A DNA stretch of 64,000 bases from Hymenobacter sp. HSC-4F20 (GTDB lineage Bacteria; Bacteroidota; Bacteroidia; Cytophagales; Hymenobacteraceae), in NCBI RefSeq assembly GCF_019599275.1, contig NZ_JAHZTD010000002.1:372001-436000 (forward strand), in the 5' to 3' direction. The translations under genes and the position numbers were made by a program. Shown one piece after another: positions 18,490-27,232 of the stretch; position 1 is the first letter of the stretch; each line of letters begins with the position of its first letter. The notes below the pieces were generated by a model. The model was given only the letters and a program-made list of their open reading frames with translations. It was not told where the DNA came from and ran no database searches.

Positions 18490-19467
18490 CTATACCAGCC
18501 CCTCGCGCAGCAAATCGTGTAAGTGAATGAAGCCCGCGAAGCGGCCGTCCTGCGTCACAATAAGCTGGGTGATGTTGCGGTCCTGCATCCGGGTTAAGGC
18601 TTCCGCGGCGAAGTCCTCTACGTCGATGGTAACCGGCGCAGGCGTCAGGATGTCGCGGGCGCGCACAAGTTGCAACCGGCCTTCAAAGGTAGTCAGCATG
18701 CGGCGCAGGTCGCCATCGGTAATAATGCCGATGAGTTCTTCCGCGTGGTTGAGCACGGCGGTAGCACCGAGGCGCTTGCCCGAAATTTCCAGGATAATAT
18801 CCTTGAGTGGCGCTTCCTCGGACACCCGCGGCTGCTGATTCTGCCGGCTCAGGTCCCCTACTTTCAGGTAGAGTTGCTTACCGAGGGTGCCACCAGGGTG
18901 TAAGCGGGCGAAATCCTGGCGCGTAAACTCCCGGCTTTCCAGCAGGCACACGGCCAGAGCATCGCCCAGGGCCAGGGCGGCCGTAGTGGAGGTAGTAGGC
19001 GCCAGGTTATGGGGGCAGGCTTCGCGCTCTACGGGGGCATGCAGCACGTAGTCGGCCTGCACGGCCAGGTAGGACTCGGCGTTGCTGACCAGAGCAGCCA
19101 GCGGCACCCCCTTACGTTTGAGCAAGGGCACGAGCACTTTTATTTCGGGCGTGTCGCCGCTCTTGCTGATGGCAATAACGAAGTCCCCGGCCTGAATCAT
19201 GCCCAGGTCACCGTGAATGGCATCGGCAGCGTGCATGAACAGGGCGGGCGTACCGGTGGAGTTGAAGGTAGCCACCATCTTACCGGCAATGTGGGCGCTC
19301 TTTCCAATCCCGGTTACCACTACCCTGCCCCGCAAAGAGAGAATAGCTTCTACGCATAGTGCAAAATCGGGGGTTTGGGCAATAGCCACCGCAACTCCCT
19401 GAATGGCTTCCGCTTCTTGCTGAAGCACTTTTTTTGCAAGTAAGTTGAGTTCGTTCTGCGGTTTCAA
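18490..19467 (-). CDS. kdsD: KpsF/GutQ sugar-phosphate isomerase (arabinose-5-phosphate isomerase)
   Basis: Converts ribulose-5-phosphate to arabinose-5-phosphate, the first step toward Kdo of lipopolysaccharide. The 325-aa protein has an N-terminal SIS domain (VVVTGIGKSAHIAGKMVATF, FVIAISKSGDTPEIKVLVP, HNLAPTTSTTAALALGDALA) and two C-terminal CBS repeats (LGATAVLNHAEELIGIITDG and ITQLIVTQDGRFAGFIHLHD). The frame has no ATG before the SIS domain, so TTG at 19467 (MKPQNELNLLAKK) is used. It is divergent from recQ, and the 175-bp gap holds both promoters. Confidence 0.93.
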   Translation of the reverse strand: MKPQNELNLLAKKVLQQEAEAIQGVAVAIAQTPDFALCVEAILSLRGRVVVTGIGKSAHIAGKMVATFNSTGTPALFMHAADAIHGDLGMIQAGDFVIAISKSGDTPEIKVLVPLLKRKGVPLAALVSNAESYLAVQADYVLHAPVEREACPHNLAPTTSTTAALALGDALAVCLLESREFTRQDFARLHPGGTLGKQLYLKVGDLSRQNQQPRVSEEAPLKDIILEISGKRLGATAVLNHAEELIGIITDGDLRRMLTTFEGRLQLVRARDILTPAPVTIDVEDFAAEALTRMQDRNITQLIVTQDGRFAGFIHLHDLLREGLV

Positions 19468-19642
19468 TCTAAATTTGGTATTGCGTATCGGAAGCTCAGC
19501 AGTGGCGCGTTTTCGGGAATAGCCCCGAATTCTTTACTCTAACTGCTTAGTACCAAATACCATAAAATCCCTAGATTGAGTAATCAACACCATCGTGTCG
19601 TTTATCCAATCTGCCACCCCAATTGAGTAAGTGAGGATGTCC

Positions 19643-21841
19643 ATGCCAGCCGTGAAACAACAAGTGCAGCGAGAGGCTGATTTGAAAGGCAAGTTAAAGG
19701 AAGTTTTTGGGTACGGTCAGTTTCGGGGCGTACAGGAAGACATCATTCAGAACGTTATTGCCGGCAATAACACGTTCGTCATCATGCCTACTGGCGCGGG
19801 TAAGAGCCTGTGCTATCAGCTTCCCGCGCTTGTACTGCCGGGCACGGCCATTGTGATTTCGCCCCTCATTGCCCTGATGAAAAATCAGGTCGACCAGCTC
19901 AACGCTTTTGGAGTGAATGCCCAGTTTCTGAACTCGACCCTGTCGAAGTCAGAAATGAATAAGGTGAAGAAGGATGTGATTAGCGGTGAGGTGAAGCTGC
20001 TGTACGTGGCGCCCGAAAGCCTGACCAAGGACGAAACCATCGAATTTCTCAATAAGGCCACCATCAGCTTCGTGGCTATTGACGAGGCACACTGTATTTC
20101 GGAGTGGGGCCACGATTTCCGCCCCGAGTACCGCAAAATCCGCAGCATTATTGACGGGCTGGGCGTGCAGGTGCCCATCATTGCCCTCACGGCCACCGCT
20201 ACCCCCAAGGTGCAGCAGGACATCCAGAAAAACCTGCAGATGGACGATGCGTCGGTATTCAAGACCTCGTTCAACCGTACCAACCTCTACTACGAGGTGC
20301 GGCCCAAGCACAACACCAAAAAGCAACTGATCCAGTACGTAAAGCTGCGCAAGGGCCAGGCGGGTATTGTGTATTGCCTAAGCCGCAAGAAGGTAGAAGA
20401 AATTGCCGAGTTGCTGAAAGTCAACGACGTGCGGGCCCTACCCTACCACGCCGGCCTCGACCCGCACGTACGCATGGCCAACCAGGACGCTTTCCTGAAC
20501 GAGGAGTGCGACGTGATTGTGGCGACCATTGCCTTCGGCATGGGCATCGACAAGCCCGACGTGCGCTTCGTGATTCACTACGACACGCCGAAGAGCATTG
20601 AAGGCTACTACCAGGAAACCGGCCGCGGCGGCCGCGACGGCCTGGAGGGCGACTGCCTGATGTTCTACAGCTACGACGACATCGTGAAGCTGGAGAAATT
20701 TAACAAGGATAAGCCCGTAACGGAGCGCGACAACTCCAAGCTGCTACTGCAGGAAATGGCCAACTACGCCGACTCGGCGGTATGCCGGCGCAAGCAGCTG
20801 CTGCACTACTTCGGGGAGCATTTCGAGAAAGACTGCGGTTTCTGCGACAACTGTAAGCACCCCAAAGAGCGGTTTGAGGCCAAGCATGAGGTAGTACTGG
20901 CTCTGAAAGCCGTGGTCCAGACCGACGAGCGGTTCGGCCTCGACCACATTGGCACCGTGCTCATGGGCATGAACAACCCGCACGTGGAAAGCTACGGCCA
21001 CGATAAGCTACCCATCTACGGCGAAGGCAAAGACCACGACGCCCAATTCTGGCACTCACTCTTGCGCCAGACCCTGCTGAGTGGTTACTTGGAAAAGGAC
21101 ATCGAAAACTTTGGCGTGGTAAAGATTACGGCCAAAGGCATCGACTTCATTGAAAATCCGCATTCAATCAAGCTCACCAAGGACCATAACTACGAGGAAG
21201 AGGTGAAAGAAGAACAGGAACAAGAAGAAGTTCAGCAGGCCGCCGGTCACGACGAGGCCCTGTTTGACATGCTGAAGGCCCTGCGCAAGAAGGTGGCCCA
21301 GCAGAAAAACCTGCCCCCCTACGTGTTGTTTCAGGACCCGAGCCTGAAGGAAATGGCGACGACTTTCCCGACCAAAATGGATGACTTGGCCCACGTGTCG
21401 GGGGTAGGGCAAGGCAAGGCGCAGAAATTTGGCGCGCCCTTCCTGGCCCTGATTCAGAAGTACGTGGACGAGAATGACATTGTAACGGCCGCCGATGTGG
21501 TGGTGAAATCGGCCGTTAACAAGTCAAAAATCAAGATTTACATCATCCAGCAAATCGACAAGAAAATGGACCTGGAGGAAATTGCCTCCTCCAAGGGCAT
21601 TGATATGCGGGAGCTGATGGAGGAAATCGAGCACATCTGCTACTCCGGCACCAAGCTCAACCTCGACTACTACATCAACGGGGTATTGGACGAGGAGCGG
21701 CAGGATGAGATTTACGACTACTTTATGACGGCTCAGACCGACAACATTGCGGTGGCCCTCAAAGAACTGGGCACCGACGACTACACCGAAGAGGATATTC
21801 GTCTCATGCGCATCAAGTTCCTGAGCGAAGTAGCGAATTAG
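19643..21841 (+). CDS. recQ: ATP-dependent DNA helicase RecQ
   Basis: 3'-5' superfamily 2 helicase of about 732 aa for recombination and fork repair. Walker A is [13 protein letters not shown], the DEAH box is [19 protein letters not shown], and motif VI is ETGRGGRDG. The RecQ zinc-binding cysteines follow ([10 protein letters not shown]...CGFCDNC), then a winged-helix RQC region, an HRDC domain ([12 protein letters not shown]...[10 protein letters not shown]) and an extra C-terminal helix-turn-helix of about 100 residues. Start candidates are GTG 19631, ATG 19637 and ATG 19643; the GTGAGG stretch at 19631-19636 has proper spacing only for 19643. Confidence 0.97.
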   Translation: MPAVKQQVQREADLKGKLKEVFGYGQFRGVQEDIIQNVIAGNNTFVIMPTGAGKSLCYQLPALVLPGTAIVISPLIALMKNQVDQLNAFGVNAQFLNSTLSKSEMNKVKKDVISGEVKLLYVAPESLTKDETIEFLNKATISFVAIDEAHCISEWGHDFRPEYRKIRSIIDGLGVQVPIIALTATATPKVQQDIQKNLQMDDASVFKTSFNRTNLYYEVRPKHNTKKQLIQYVKLRKGQAGIVYCLSRKKVEEIAELLKVNDVRALPYHAGLDPHVRMANQDAFLNEECDVIVATIAFGMGIDKPDVRFVIHYDTPKSIEGYYQETGRGGRDGLEGDCLMFYSYDDIVKLEKFNKDKPVTERDNSKLLLQEMANYADSAVCRRKQLLHYFGEHFEKDCGFCDNCKHPKERFEAKHEVVLALKAVVQTDERFGLDHIGTVLMGMNNPHVESYGHDKLPIYGEGKDHDAQFWHSLLRQTLLSGYLEKDIENFGVVKITAKGIDFIENPHSIKLTKDHNYEEEVKEEQEQEEVQQAAGHDEALFDMLKALRKKVAQQKNLPPYVLFQDPSLKEMATTFPTKMDDLAHVSGVGQGKAQKFGAPFLALIQKYVDENDIVTAADVVVKSAVNKSKIKIYIIQQIDKKMDLEEIASSKGIDMRELMEEIEHICYSGTKLNLDYYINGVLDEERQDEIYDYFMTAQTDNIAVALKELGTDDYTEEDIRLMRIKFLSEVAN

Positions 21842-21851
21842 AGCTACACTA

Positions 21852-21940
21852 TAGAACTCAGAGACAAAGAGCCGAGAGCTTAGACTGATGTTATAACGTC
21901 AATCTAAGCTCTCGGCTCTTTGTCTCTAAGTTCTACTTTT
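21852..21940. terminator. Very long inverted repeat between recQ and GNAT gene
   Basis: Arms 21852-21884 and 21903-21935 are 33 bp each and match at 32 positions, with an 18-base loop. The right arm is followed by CTTTTT on the plus strand. It begins 10 bp past the recQ stop and ends just before the stop of the convergent acetyltransferase gene, so it can act as a terminator in both directions. The stem is two to three times longer than normal terminators in this window. Confidence 0.85.
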
Positions 21941-22669
21941 TCACAGCCAGAGATGGTAGACGTGCTCTTCGTGTTCCTGCACAAAGCCTTCCCGCACGTA
22001 AAATCGGCAGGCGCCGTCGTTGTCGAGCTGGGTAGTAACCTGAATTCGGGGTACCAGCCAGGCCCGGGCATAGTGCAGGGCAGCTTCCACTAGTTGGGTG
22101 CCGATGCCCTGGCCGCGGTGCCCCTGGTGTACGGCCAGCAGACCAATGGTAGCGTGCGTTGGCTGGTAGCCGAGAGTAAGCAAGCCAGTAGCTTCGGGTT
22201 CGATAGTGGGCTGATAAATAAGCACCTGCCGGGCTAACTGTCCACTGATGCTGCTGCGAATCCAGTGCTCATATAGGCGCTCGTACATACCGGCCCGAAA
22301 GCCAGGGTCGAGGCGGAATCGGGAGTAATGGGCGCTCTGAATAGCTAGGTCGATAAGCCGGGGGGTTAGCTCCGAGGTAGGCCAGACATGGGGTGACCTG
22401 GGCGGGGCCACCTCCGGCACGGGGCGCGCAAACCGGGCCTTGCGGTCCGTCAGTTGGGCCCGCATAGCCCGCGCACTAGCGGCTGATTGCTCATCAGCGG
22501 GGTCAACGAGCCAGTACAGCAGCCGCCAGCCATCTTCGCGGGCCTGTTGCAAGATCTGTCGCAACTCGGGCTCCGCTACGGAATGGGCCCGCAGCCGACC
22601 CACCGGAAAGCCGAAGAACTGGCTGTCCCAGGGCAAAGGCAAAATAGAAGAGGCTGTCAGGTCTACCAT
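21941..22669 (-). CDS. GNAT family N-acetyltransferase
   Basis: A 242-aa cytoplasmic protein with the GNAT acetyl-CoA-binding motif HQGHRGQGIGTQLVEAALHY near residue 180 and the final strand CRFYVREGFVQEHEEHVYHL. The N-terminal half (LPWDSQFFGFPVGRLRA) resembles the WecD/RimI-related acetyltransferases that act on amino sugars such as dTDP-fucosamine; the opening WDSqFFGFpv motif is seen in that branch. The acceptor substrate is not determined. Start ATG at 22669. It converges on recQ across the long inverted repeat. Confidence 0.85.
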   Translation of the reverse strand: MVDLTASSILPLPWDSQFFGFPVGRLRAHSVAEPELRQILQQAREDGWRLLYWLVDPADEQSAASARAMRAQLTDRKARFARPVPEVAPPRSPHVWPTSELTPRLIDLAIQSAHYSRFRLDPGFRAGMYERLYEHWIRSSISGQLARQVLIYQPTIEPEATGLLTLGYQPTHATIGLLAVHQGHRGQGIGTQLVEAALHYARAWLVPRIQVTTQLDNDGACRFYVREGFVQEHEEHVYHLWL

Positions 22670-22711
22670 AGCACGTCAAAAAGAGAGTTTACCCGCTGGT
22701 ACCATAAAGCA

Positions 22712-22744
22712 AAACCGTTCGTGGCCTACTGCCACGAACGGTTT
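22712..22744 (-). terminator. Terminator after the bacilliredoxin gene
   Basis: AAACCGTTCGTGGC and its exact complement (14 bp) flank a five-base loop, 30 bp past the minus-strand stop at 22774. The T tract on the minus strand is short (TTTTGCTTT). Confidence 0.8.
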
Positions 22745-22773
22745 AACGTAGTCACTTCCAAAAGGATAGCCCT

Positions 22774-23196
22774 TTAGCAGTATTCTTCGAACGCGCCCTG
22801 CAGGTTATTTACAATGCGCATCAGGTCATTGCCTTCGATGTGGTAGCGCTCAATCATGTGCACCAGCTCGCCATCTTTAAACAGAGCAATGCAGGGGCTG
22901 CTCGGCGGGTAAGGCAACATATGCTCGCGGGCCTTGGCTACGGCTTCGGTTTCCATACCGGCAAATACCGTTACCAGTTTGGCGGGCTTCTTCTCGGAGC
23001 TGGAAACGGCCATCTTCAGGGCCGGACGGGCTTTGGCGGCGGCACAGCCGCACACCGAGTTTACGGCGACCAGCACCGTTCCGCTCTGCTCATTGAGCAC
23101 GGTGTCAACTTCTTCGGGGGTCATCAGCTGCTCGAAGCCGGCCTCAACGAGGTCCTGACGAATCGGCGCTACCATGTATTCGGGATACGTGGCCAT
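22774..23196 (-). CDS. BrxA/BrxB family bacilliredoxin
   Basis: Thioredoxin-fold protein (140 aa) of the family first seen as YphP/YqiW in Bacillus, which removes bacillithiol from oxidised proteins. The active site is SVCGCAAAKARPAL, with the characteristic CGC in place of CxxC. The N-terminal block MVAPIRQDLVEAGFEQLMTP and C-terminal MIERYHIEGNDLMRIVNNL are family-typical. It implies that this organism uses bacillithiol or a similar low-molecular-weight thiol (inference). Start ATG at 23196; monocistronic with a terminator. Confidence 0.93.
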   Translation of the reverse strand: MATYPEYMVAPIRQDLVEAGFEQLMTPEEVDTVLNEQSGTVLVAVNSVCGCAAAKARPALKMAVSSSEKKPAKLVTVFAGMETEAVAKAREHMLPYPPSSPCIALFKDGELVHMIERYHIEGNDLMRIVNNLQGAFEEYC

Positions 23197-23382
23197 AGGT
23201 GAAAGCTAGGCTTTAAGGTGAACTATTTCCAACGAGCACAGCCCGACGGCAGCTCAAAATTACACAACTGCCACCGCACTGCCGCGGTTGGCGTATAGAA
23301 CCGCAAATCTAGCTCGGAAGTTTATTTTCTTCCGGCTTGGTCCGGCAATTGCAGGTAGCTTTTCTCTTTCAGGTAAACTGCT

Positions 23383-23676
23383 ATGACCTACGCCACTTTC
23401 CTTGCTTCCCAAACGCGGCCTGAACCACCCGCGGGCCTCTCGCCCTTGTTACTTGCCCTTTGGCACGCTGGCCGCGACGAATGGCACCAGGCCCACGATA
23501 TTGCCCAGGACAATGAGCATGACCCGTTACAGAACTGGCTCCACGCGTTTCTGCATCGCCAGGAAGGCGACCAGGGCAACGCCGCCTACTGGTACCGGCG
23601 GGCGGGCCGGCCCGTTTTCAGCGGGACGTTGCGCCGCGAATGGGAAGAGCTGGTTCGTACTCAGCTATCTGCTTAA
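23383..23676 (+). CDS. Conserved hypothetical protein
   Basis: A 97-aa soluble protein whose pattern LLLALWHAGRDEWHQAHDIA ... WLHAFLHRQEGDQGNAAYWYRRAGRP belongs to a small conserved bacterial family known to me only as uncharacterised. It is mainly helical, rich in Trp and His, and may form a single TPR-like hairpin. An AGG sequence with proper spacing precedes the ATG. No nearby gene gives a functional hint. Confidence 0.8.
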   Translation: MTYATFLASQTRPEPPAGLSPLLLALWHAGRDEWHQAHDIAQDNEHDPLQNWLHAFLHRQEGDQGNAAYWYRRAGRPVFSGTLRREWEELVRTQLSA

Positions 23677-23824
23677 GCGGCTCCTCCACGAATAGCCCAG
23701 AGGAAATACTGGGTATATTCCGTCTTGAAAAGATCATATAATAGGATATTCATTAACTTGATCTACTGCTCTTTGCGCAATTAAAATTATATTTATCCCG
23801 CGCCGTTGAAACTGGCGGGATGCT

Positions 23825-24889
23825 ATGCTAAAGACACCTCTCTTCTCCGCTGCCCTGCTACTGACCGCTTTTACGGTCCAAGCGCAGGTTGATACCGTTC
23901 GCGCAACTACGCTGCCGCCGGCCCAGCTAGCGGAGAAGCTCTACAACAGCGGAGTCGCTAAGTTTAATCAGAAAAGCTACCGGGCGGCCCTCCAGGATTT
24001 TGACCGAGCCCTGGCGGCGAAGCCCGACTTTGCCAAGGCGTACTACAACCGGGCGGCCGTGCGCTACGAGTTGCAGGAGTACCAGCCCGCCATCCAGGAC
24101 TACGACCAGGCCATCAAGCTCGACCCAAACACGTTCGGCTCTTATTTTGGTCGGGCCCAGGCCCGGGAGGCCCTGCAGCAGCCCGCCGAAGCCGAGCAGG
24201 ACTACGGCCGGGCCACTGAGCTGAAAGCCGACTACGCGCCCGCCTGGTACTACCGCGGGGCCCTACGCTTCGAAAAAGCCGATTATCAGGTAGCCAAGGC
24301 TGATTTTGACGCCGCTATCAAGGCTGATCCAACGTACACCTATGCCTGGCACGACCGGGGTAGTACGCAGCGCCAGCTGGGCAACCTACCCGCCGCCATT
24401 CAGGACTATACCCAAGCCCTGAAGCTGCAGCCTGATTTGTTGCCCGCCTTGCTGAACCGGGCCGCTACCCGCCGCCGCGCCGGCGACCTGAAAGGCGCCC
24501 TGCAGGATTACAACGACTACCTCGCCAAAAAGCACGACAATGCTTTGGCATACACCAACCGCGGCAGTACTCGCTACGAGCAGGGAGATTACAAAGGTGC
24601 CGTAGAAGATTTTACCCGGGCCGTGGAGCTGGACGCGCGCTACGCCTTTGCCTGGAACAACCGCGCCGCTACCTACCTCAAATTAGAAGACTACCAGCGC
24701 GCCGAGGCCGACGCTACCAAGGCCATTGGTTTGAACGGGCAATACGCCGAAGCCTACCTCAACCGGGGCCACGCCCGCGAAATGCTCCGCCAACCCGATG
24801 CCGCTTGCCAGGACTGGCGCAAAGCGGCCGAGTTGGGTCTGGAAATCGGCAACACGCATGCGGCCAACTCGGGTTGCGGAGCCGAATAA
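23825..24889 (+). CDS. Exported tetratricopeptide repeat protein
   Basis: A 354-aa protein with signal peptide MLKTPLFSAALLLTAFTVQAQ followed by about eight consecutive TPR units that fill the rest of the chain; typical units read AKAYYNRAAVRYELQEYQPAI and ALAYTNRGSTRYEQGDYKGAV. It has no enzymatic domain, so it is probably a periplasmic scaffold. It is followed by a repeat-like spacer and then the PorE-like gene, which also begins with TPRs; cooperation at the envelope is plausible but unproven. ATG at 23825. Confidence 0.9.
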   Translation: MLKTPLFSAALLLTAFTVQAQVDTVRATTLPPAQLAEKLYNSGVAKFNQKSYRAALQDFDRALAAKPDFAKAYYNRAAVRYELQEYQPAIQDYDQAIKLDPNTFGSYFGRAQAREALQQPAEAEQDYGRATELKADYAPAWYYRGALRFEKADYQVAKADFDAAIKADPTYTYAWHDRGSTQRQLGNLPAAIQDYTQALKLQPDLLPALLNRAATRRRAGDLKGALQDYNDYLAKKHDNALAYTNRGSTRYEQGDYKGAVEDFTRAVELDARYAFAWNNRAATYLKLEDYQRAEADATKAIGLNGQYAEAYLNRGHAREMLRQPDAACQDWRKAAELGLEIGNTHAANSGCGAE

Positions 24890-24900
24890 CTCACTAGGTT

Positions 24901-24997
24901 GTCATGCGGAAGCGGGGCCAAAGCATTTACCAGAAGGTACCCAATTTACTATTAGAGTTTCAGCCCACAAGATACTTCTGCTCCGCCTCTGCATGAC
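24901..24997. repeat. Imperfect inverted repeat, REP-like
   Basis: GTCATGCGGAAGCGGGG (24901-24917) and CTCCGCCTCTGCATGAC (24981-24997) are complementary at about 14 of 17 positions around a 63-base spacer that contains AAGCAT. The layout resembles dispersed palindromic intergenic repeats of related genomes; copy number elsewhere cannot be judged from this window. Confidence 0.4.
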
Positions 24998-25021
24998 GAG
25001 CCGGTAACGCCCTCCTTCACT

Positions 25022-27064
25022 ATGCACAAATACCTACTTGCCTTCTTGCTGCTCTCTGCCCCTATGACGGTGCTGGCCCAGAATGTGGAGTTCAGCAAGG
25101 ATCAGTTCGGCAATGACAAGGAAGGGCTGAAAACAGCCCTCAAGGAAATCAAAGCCGGTGATGAGTTCTATGACCTAGACCCGCCCCGCTACGAACAGGC
25201 CCTGCCCCACTACCTAACGGCCCAGAAGTTCAACCCCAACAACGCCCAGCTCAACCTTAAAATTGGGGACAGTTACTTGCATTCGGGCTTCAAGCCCCGG
25301 GCGCTGGCGTACCTGCAGAAGGCTTACCAGCTCAACCCCGACGTAGACCCGCGCATCCATTACCTGCTGGGCCGGGGGCTGCACCTCAATGCGAAGTGGG
25401 ACGAGGCTATTGCCGAGTACAAGCGCGCTACCCCTGCGGCAGGCACCAAGAATACGGCAGCCTTCACCCAGAATATTCAAAAGAAGATCCGGGAGTGCGA
25501 GAACGGCCGAAAGCTGGCCGCCAAGCCCAGCCGCGTGTTCATCGACAATGCCGGCCCCGGCGTAAACTCGCCTTACGCCGATTACGGCCCGGTTATTACG
25601 GCCGACGAGTCGGTGATTCTCTTCACTTCGCGCCGCGACAACTCTACCGGCGGCCAAAAGGACCCCGAAACCGGCGGCTTCTTTGAAGATGTGTATCAGA
25701 GTACCCGCACTGGCAAGGGTGAGTGGAGCCCGGCGCGCAATCTGGGCGAGCCGGTAAACACCGAGGGCCACGATGCCACCGTAGGCCTCTCCCCCGACGG
25801 GCAGCGGCTGCTGGTGTACCTGGAGGAAAACGGCGGCGACCTGAACGAGGCCAATTTGCGGGGCGCGGAGTGGCGCAAGCCCCGGCAGCTGGGCTCCCGC
25901 ATCAACTCCCGGGCCCACGAGTCGTCGGCGGCGTACACGCCGGATGGGCGCAGTCTTTACTTTGTAACCGACAAGGAAGGCGGCCTGGGCGGGCGCGACA
26001 TTTACAAAGTGGAGATTGAGGGTAGGGGCCCAGCCGTCAACCTGGGCTCCGTCATCAACACCCAGTACGGGGAGGAAGGCGTATTCCTGCACCCTGATGG
26101 CAAAACGATGTACTTCTCCTCCGAAGGCCATAACTCCATGGGCGGCTACGACATCTTTAAGTCGGTGTACCAGAACGGTAAGTGGAGCCCGCCGGAAAAC
26201 CTGGGCTGGCCTATCAACACCCCCGACGACGACGTATTCTTCGTGATTTCCGCCTCGGGCCGCCACGGCTACTACTCCTCCTTCCGCGACGATGGGCTAG
26301 GCTCCAAAGACATCTACCAGATTACGTTCCTGGGCCCCGAAAAGCCGCCCCTGCTCAGCCAGGAAGACCAGCTGCTCGCTTCGCGGGTGCAGCCGGTAAA
26401 GGAAACCCTGCTGGCCCCGCCGGTAGCCATTGCCTCGGCTCAGGTAACCATTCTGAAAGGGGTAGTAACCGACGAAGCCAGCAAGCAACCCACGGAGGCT
26501 ACCATTGATGTTATCGACAACTCCCTGAACCAGATTATTGCCTCGTTCCAATCGAATGCGCAGTCGGGGCGCTACCTGGTGTCGTTGCCCTCGGGTGTGA
26601 ACTACGGCATTGTAGTACGCAAGGACGGCTACTTGTTTCACTCCGAAAACTTCGATTTGCCGGCTGGCGCGGCGTATTCGGAGGTAGTGAAGGACATTGC
26701 CCTCAAGAAGCTGGATGTGGGCGTAAAGGTGGTGCTCAACAACATCTTCTTTGATTTCGACAAGGCCACGCTGCGCAAGGAAAGCACCGGCGAGCTGGAG
26801 CGCCTGCAAAAGCTGCTGACCGAAACACCCGCTCTGCGCCTGGAAATTTCCGGCCACACCGACAACGTAGGCAAGGCCGAATACAACAAAGACTTGAGCC
26901 AGCGCCGCGCTAAAGCTGTGGTGGACTACCTAGTAGGGAAAGGCATCGACAAGGGCCGGCTGACGTTTGCCGGCTACGGCGACGCCCAGCCGGTGGCGCC
27001 CAACACCACTAAAGCCGGCCGCCAACTCAACCGCCGCACCGAGTTTAAAGTAACGGGCAAGTAG
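25022..27064 (+). CDS. PorE-like envelope protein (TPR, PD40 propeller, CRD, OmpA domains)
   Basis: A 680-aa exported protein. After signal peptide MHKYLLAFLLLSAPMTVLAQ come TPR helices (about 40-150), PD40 propeller blades (DESVILFTSRRDNSTGG, PDGRSLYFVTDKEGGLGG, HPDGKTMYFSSEGHNSMGG), a carboxypeptidase-regulatory-like domain (LKGVVTDEASKQPTEATIDV) and a C-terminal OmpA peptidoglycan-binding domain (ISGHTDNVGKAEYNKDLSQR). This is the architecture of PorE, which anchors the T9SS to peptidoglycan in Porphyromonas. PorE is a lipoprotein, whereas this protein has an ordinary signal peptide without a lipobox, and such proteins are often paralogous, so a T9SS role is only suggested. Confidence 0.88.
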   Translation: MHKYLLAFLLLSAPMTVLAQNVEFSKDQFGNDKEGLKTALKEIKAGDEFYDLDPPRYEQALPHYLTAQKFNPNNAQLNLKIGDSYLHSGFKPRALAYLQKAYQLNPDVDPRIHYLLGRGLHLNAKWDEAIAEYKRATPAAGTKNTAAFTQNIQKKIRECENGRKLAAKPSRVFIDNAGPGVNSPYADYGPVITADESVILFTSRRDNSTGGQKDPETGGFFEDVYQSTRTGKGEWSPARNLGEPVNTEGHDATVGLSPDGQRLLVYLEENGGDLNEANLRGAEWRKPRQLGSRINSRAHESSAAYTPDGRSLYFVTDKEGGLGGRDIYKVEIEGRGPAVNLGSVINTQYGEEGVFLHPDGKTMYFSSEGHNSMGGYDIFKSVYQNGKWSPPENLGWPINTPDDDVFFVISASGRHGYYSSFRDDGLGSKDIYQITFLGPEKPPLLSQEDQLLASRVQPVKETLLAPPVAIASAQVTILKGVVTDEASKQPTEATIDVIDNSLNQIIASFQSNAQSGRYLVSLPSGVNYGIVVRKDGYLFHSENFDLPAGAAYSEVVKDIALKKLDVGVKVVLNNIFFDFDKATLRKESTGELERLQKLLTETPALRLEISGHTDNVGKAEYNKDLSQRRAKAVVDYLVGKGIDKGRLTFAGYGDAQPVAPNTTKAGRQLNRRTEFKVTGK

Positions 27065-27232
27065 ATTTTTAGACCGCAGAGGGCACAGCGCGGTTCTTAC
27101 AGTGAGCGGCTCTGCGCCCTCCACGGACTAAAACGCATCTGAACGTCAGAAAAACCAATTTACCGAGTAAAAGAGCAGCTTAGGCGCTAATACAAAAAAC
27201 GCCCCGCCGCCCGCAGTATCTTGCCTGATGTG

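Noticed and set aside
25214..26266. 350-aa open frame antisense to the PorE-like gene
   Set aside because: Shadow of a high-GC coding region; no domain, no start signal.
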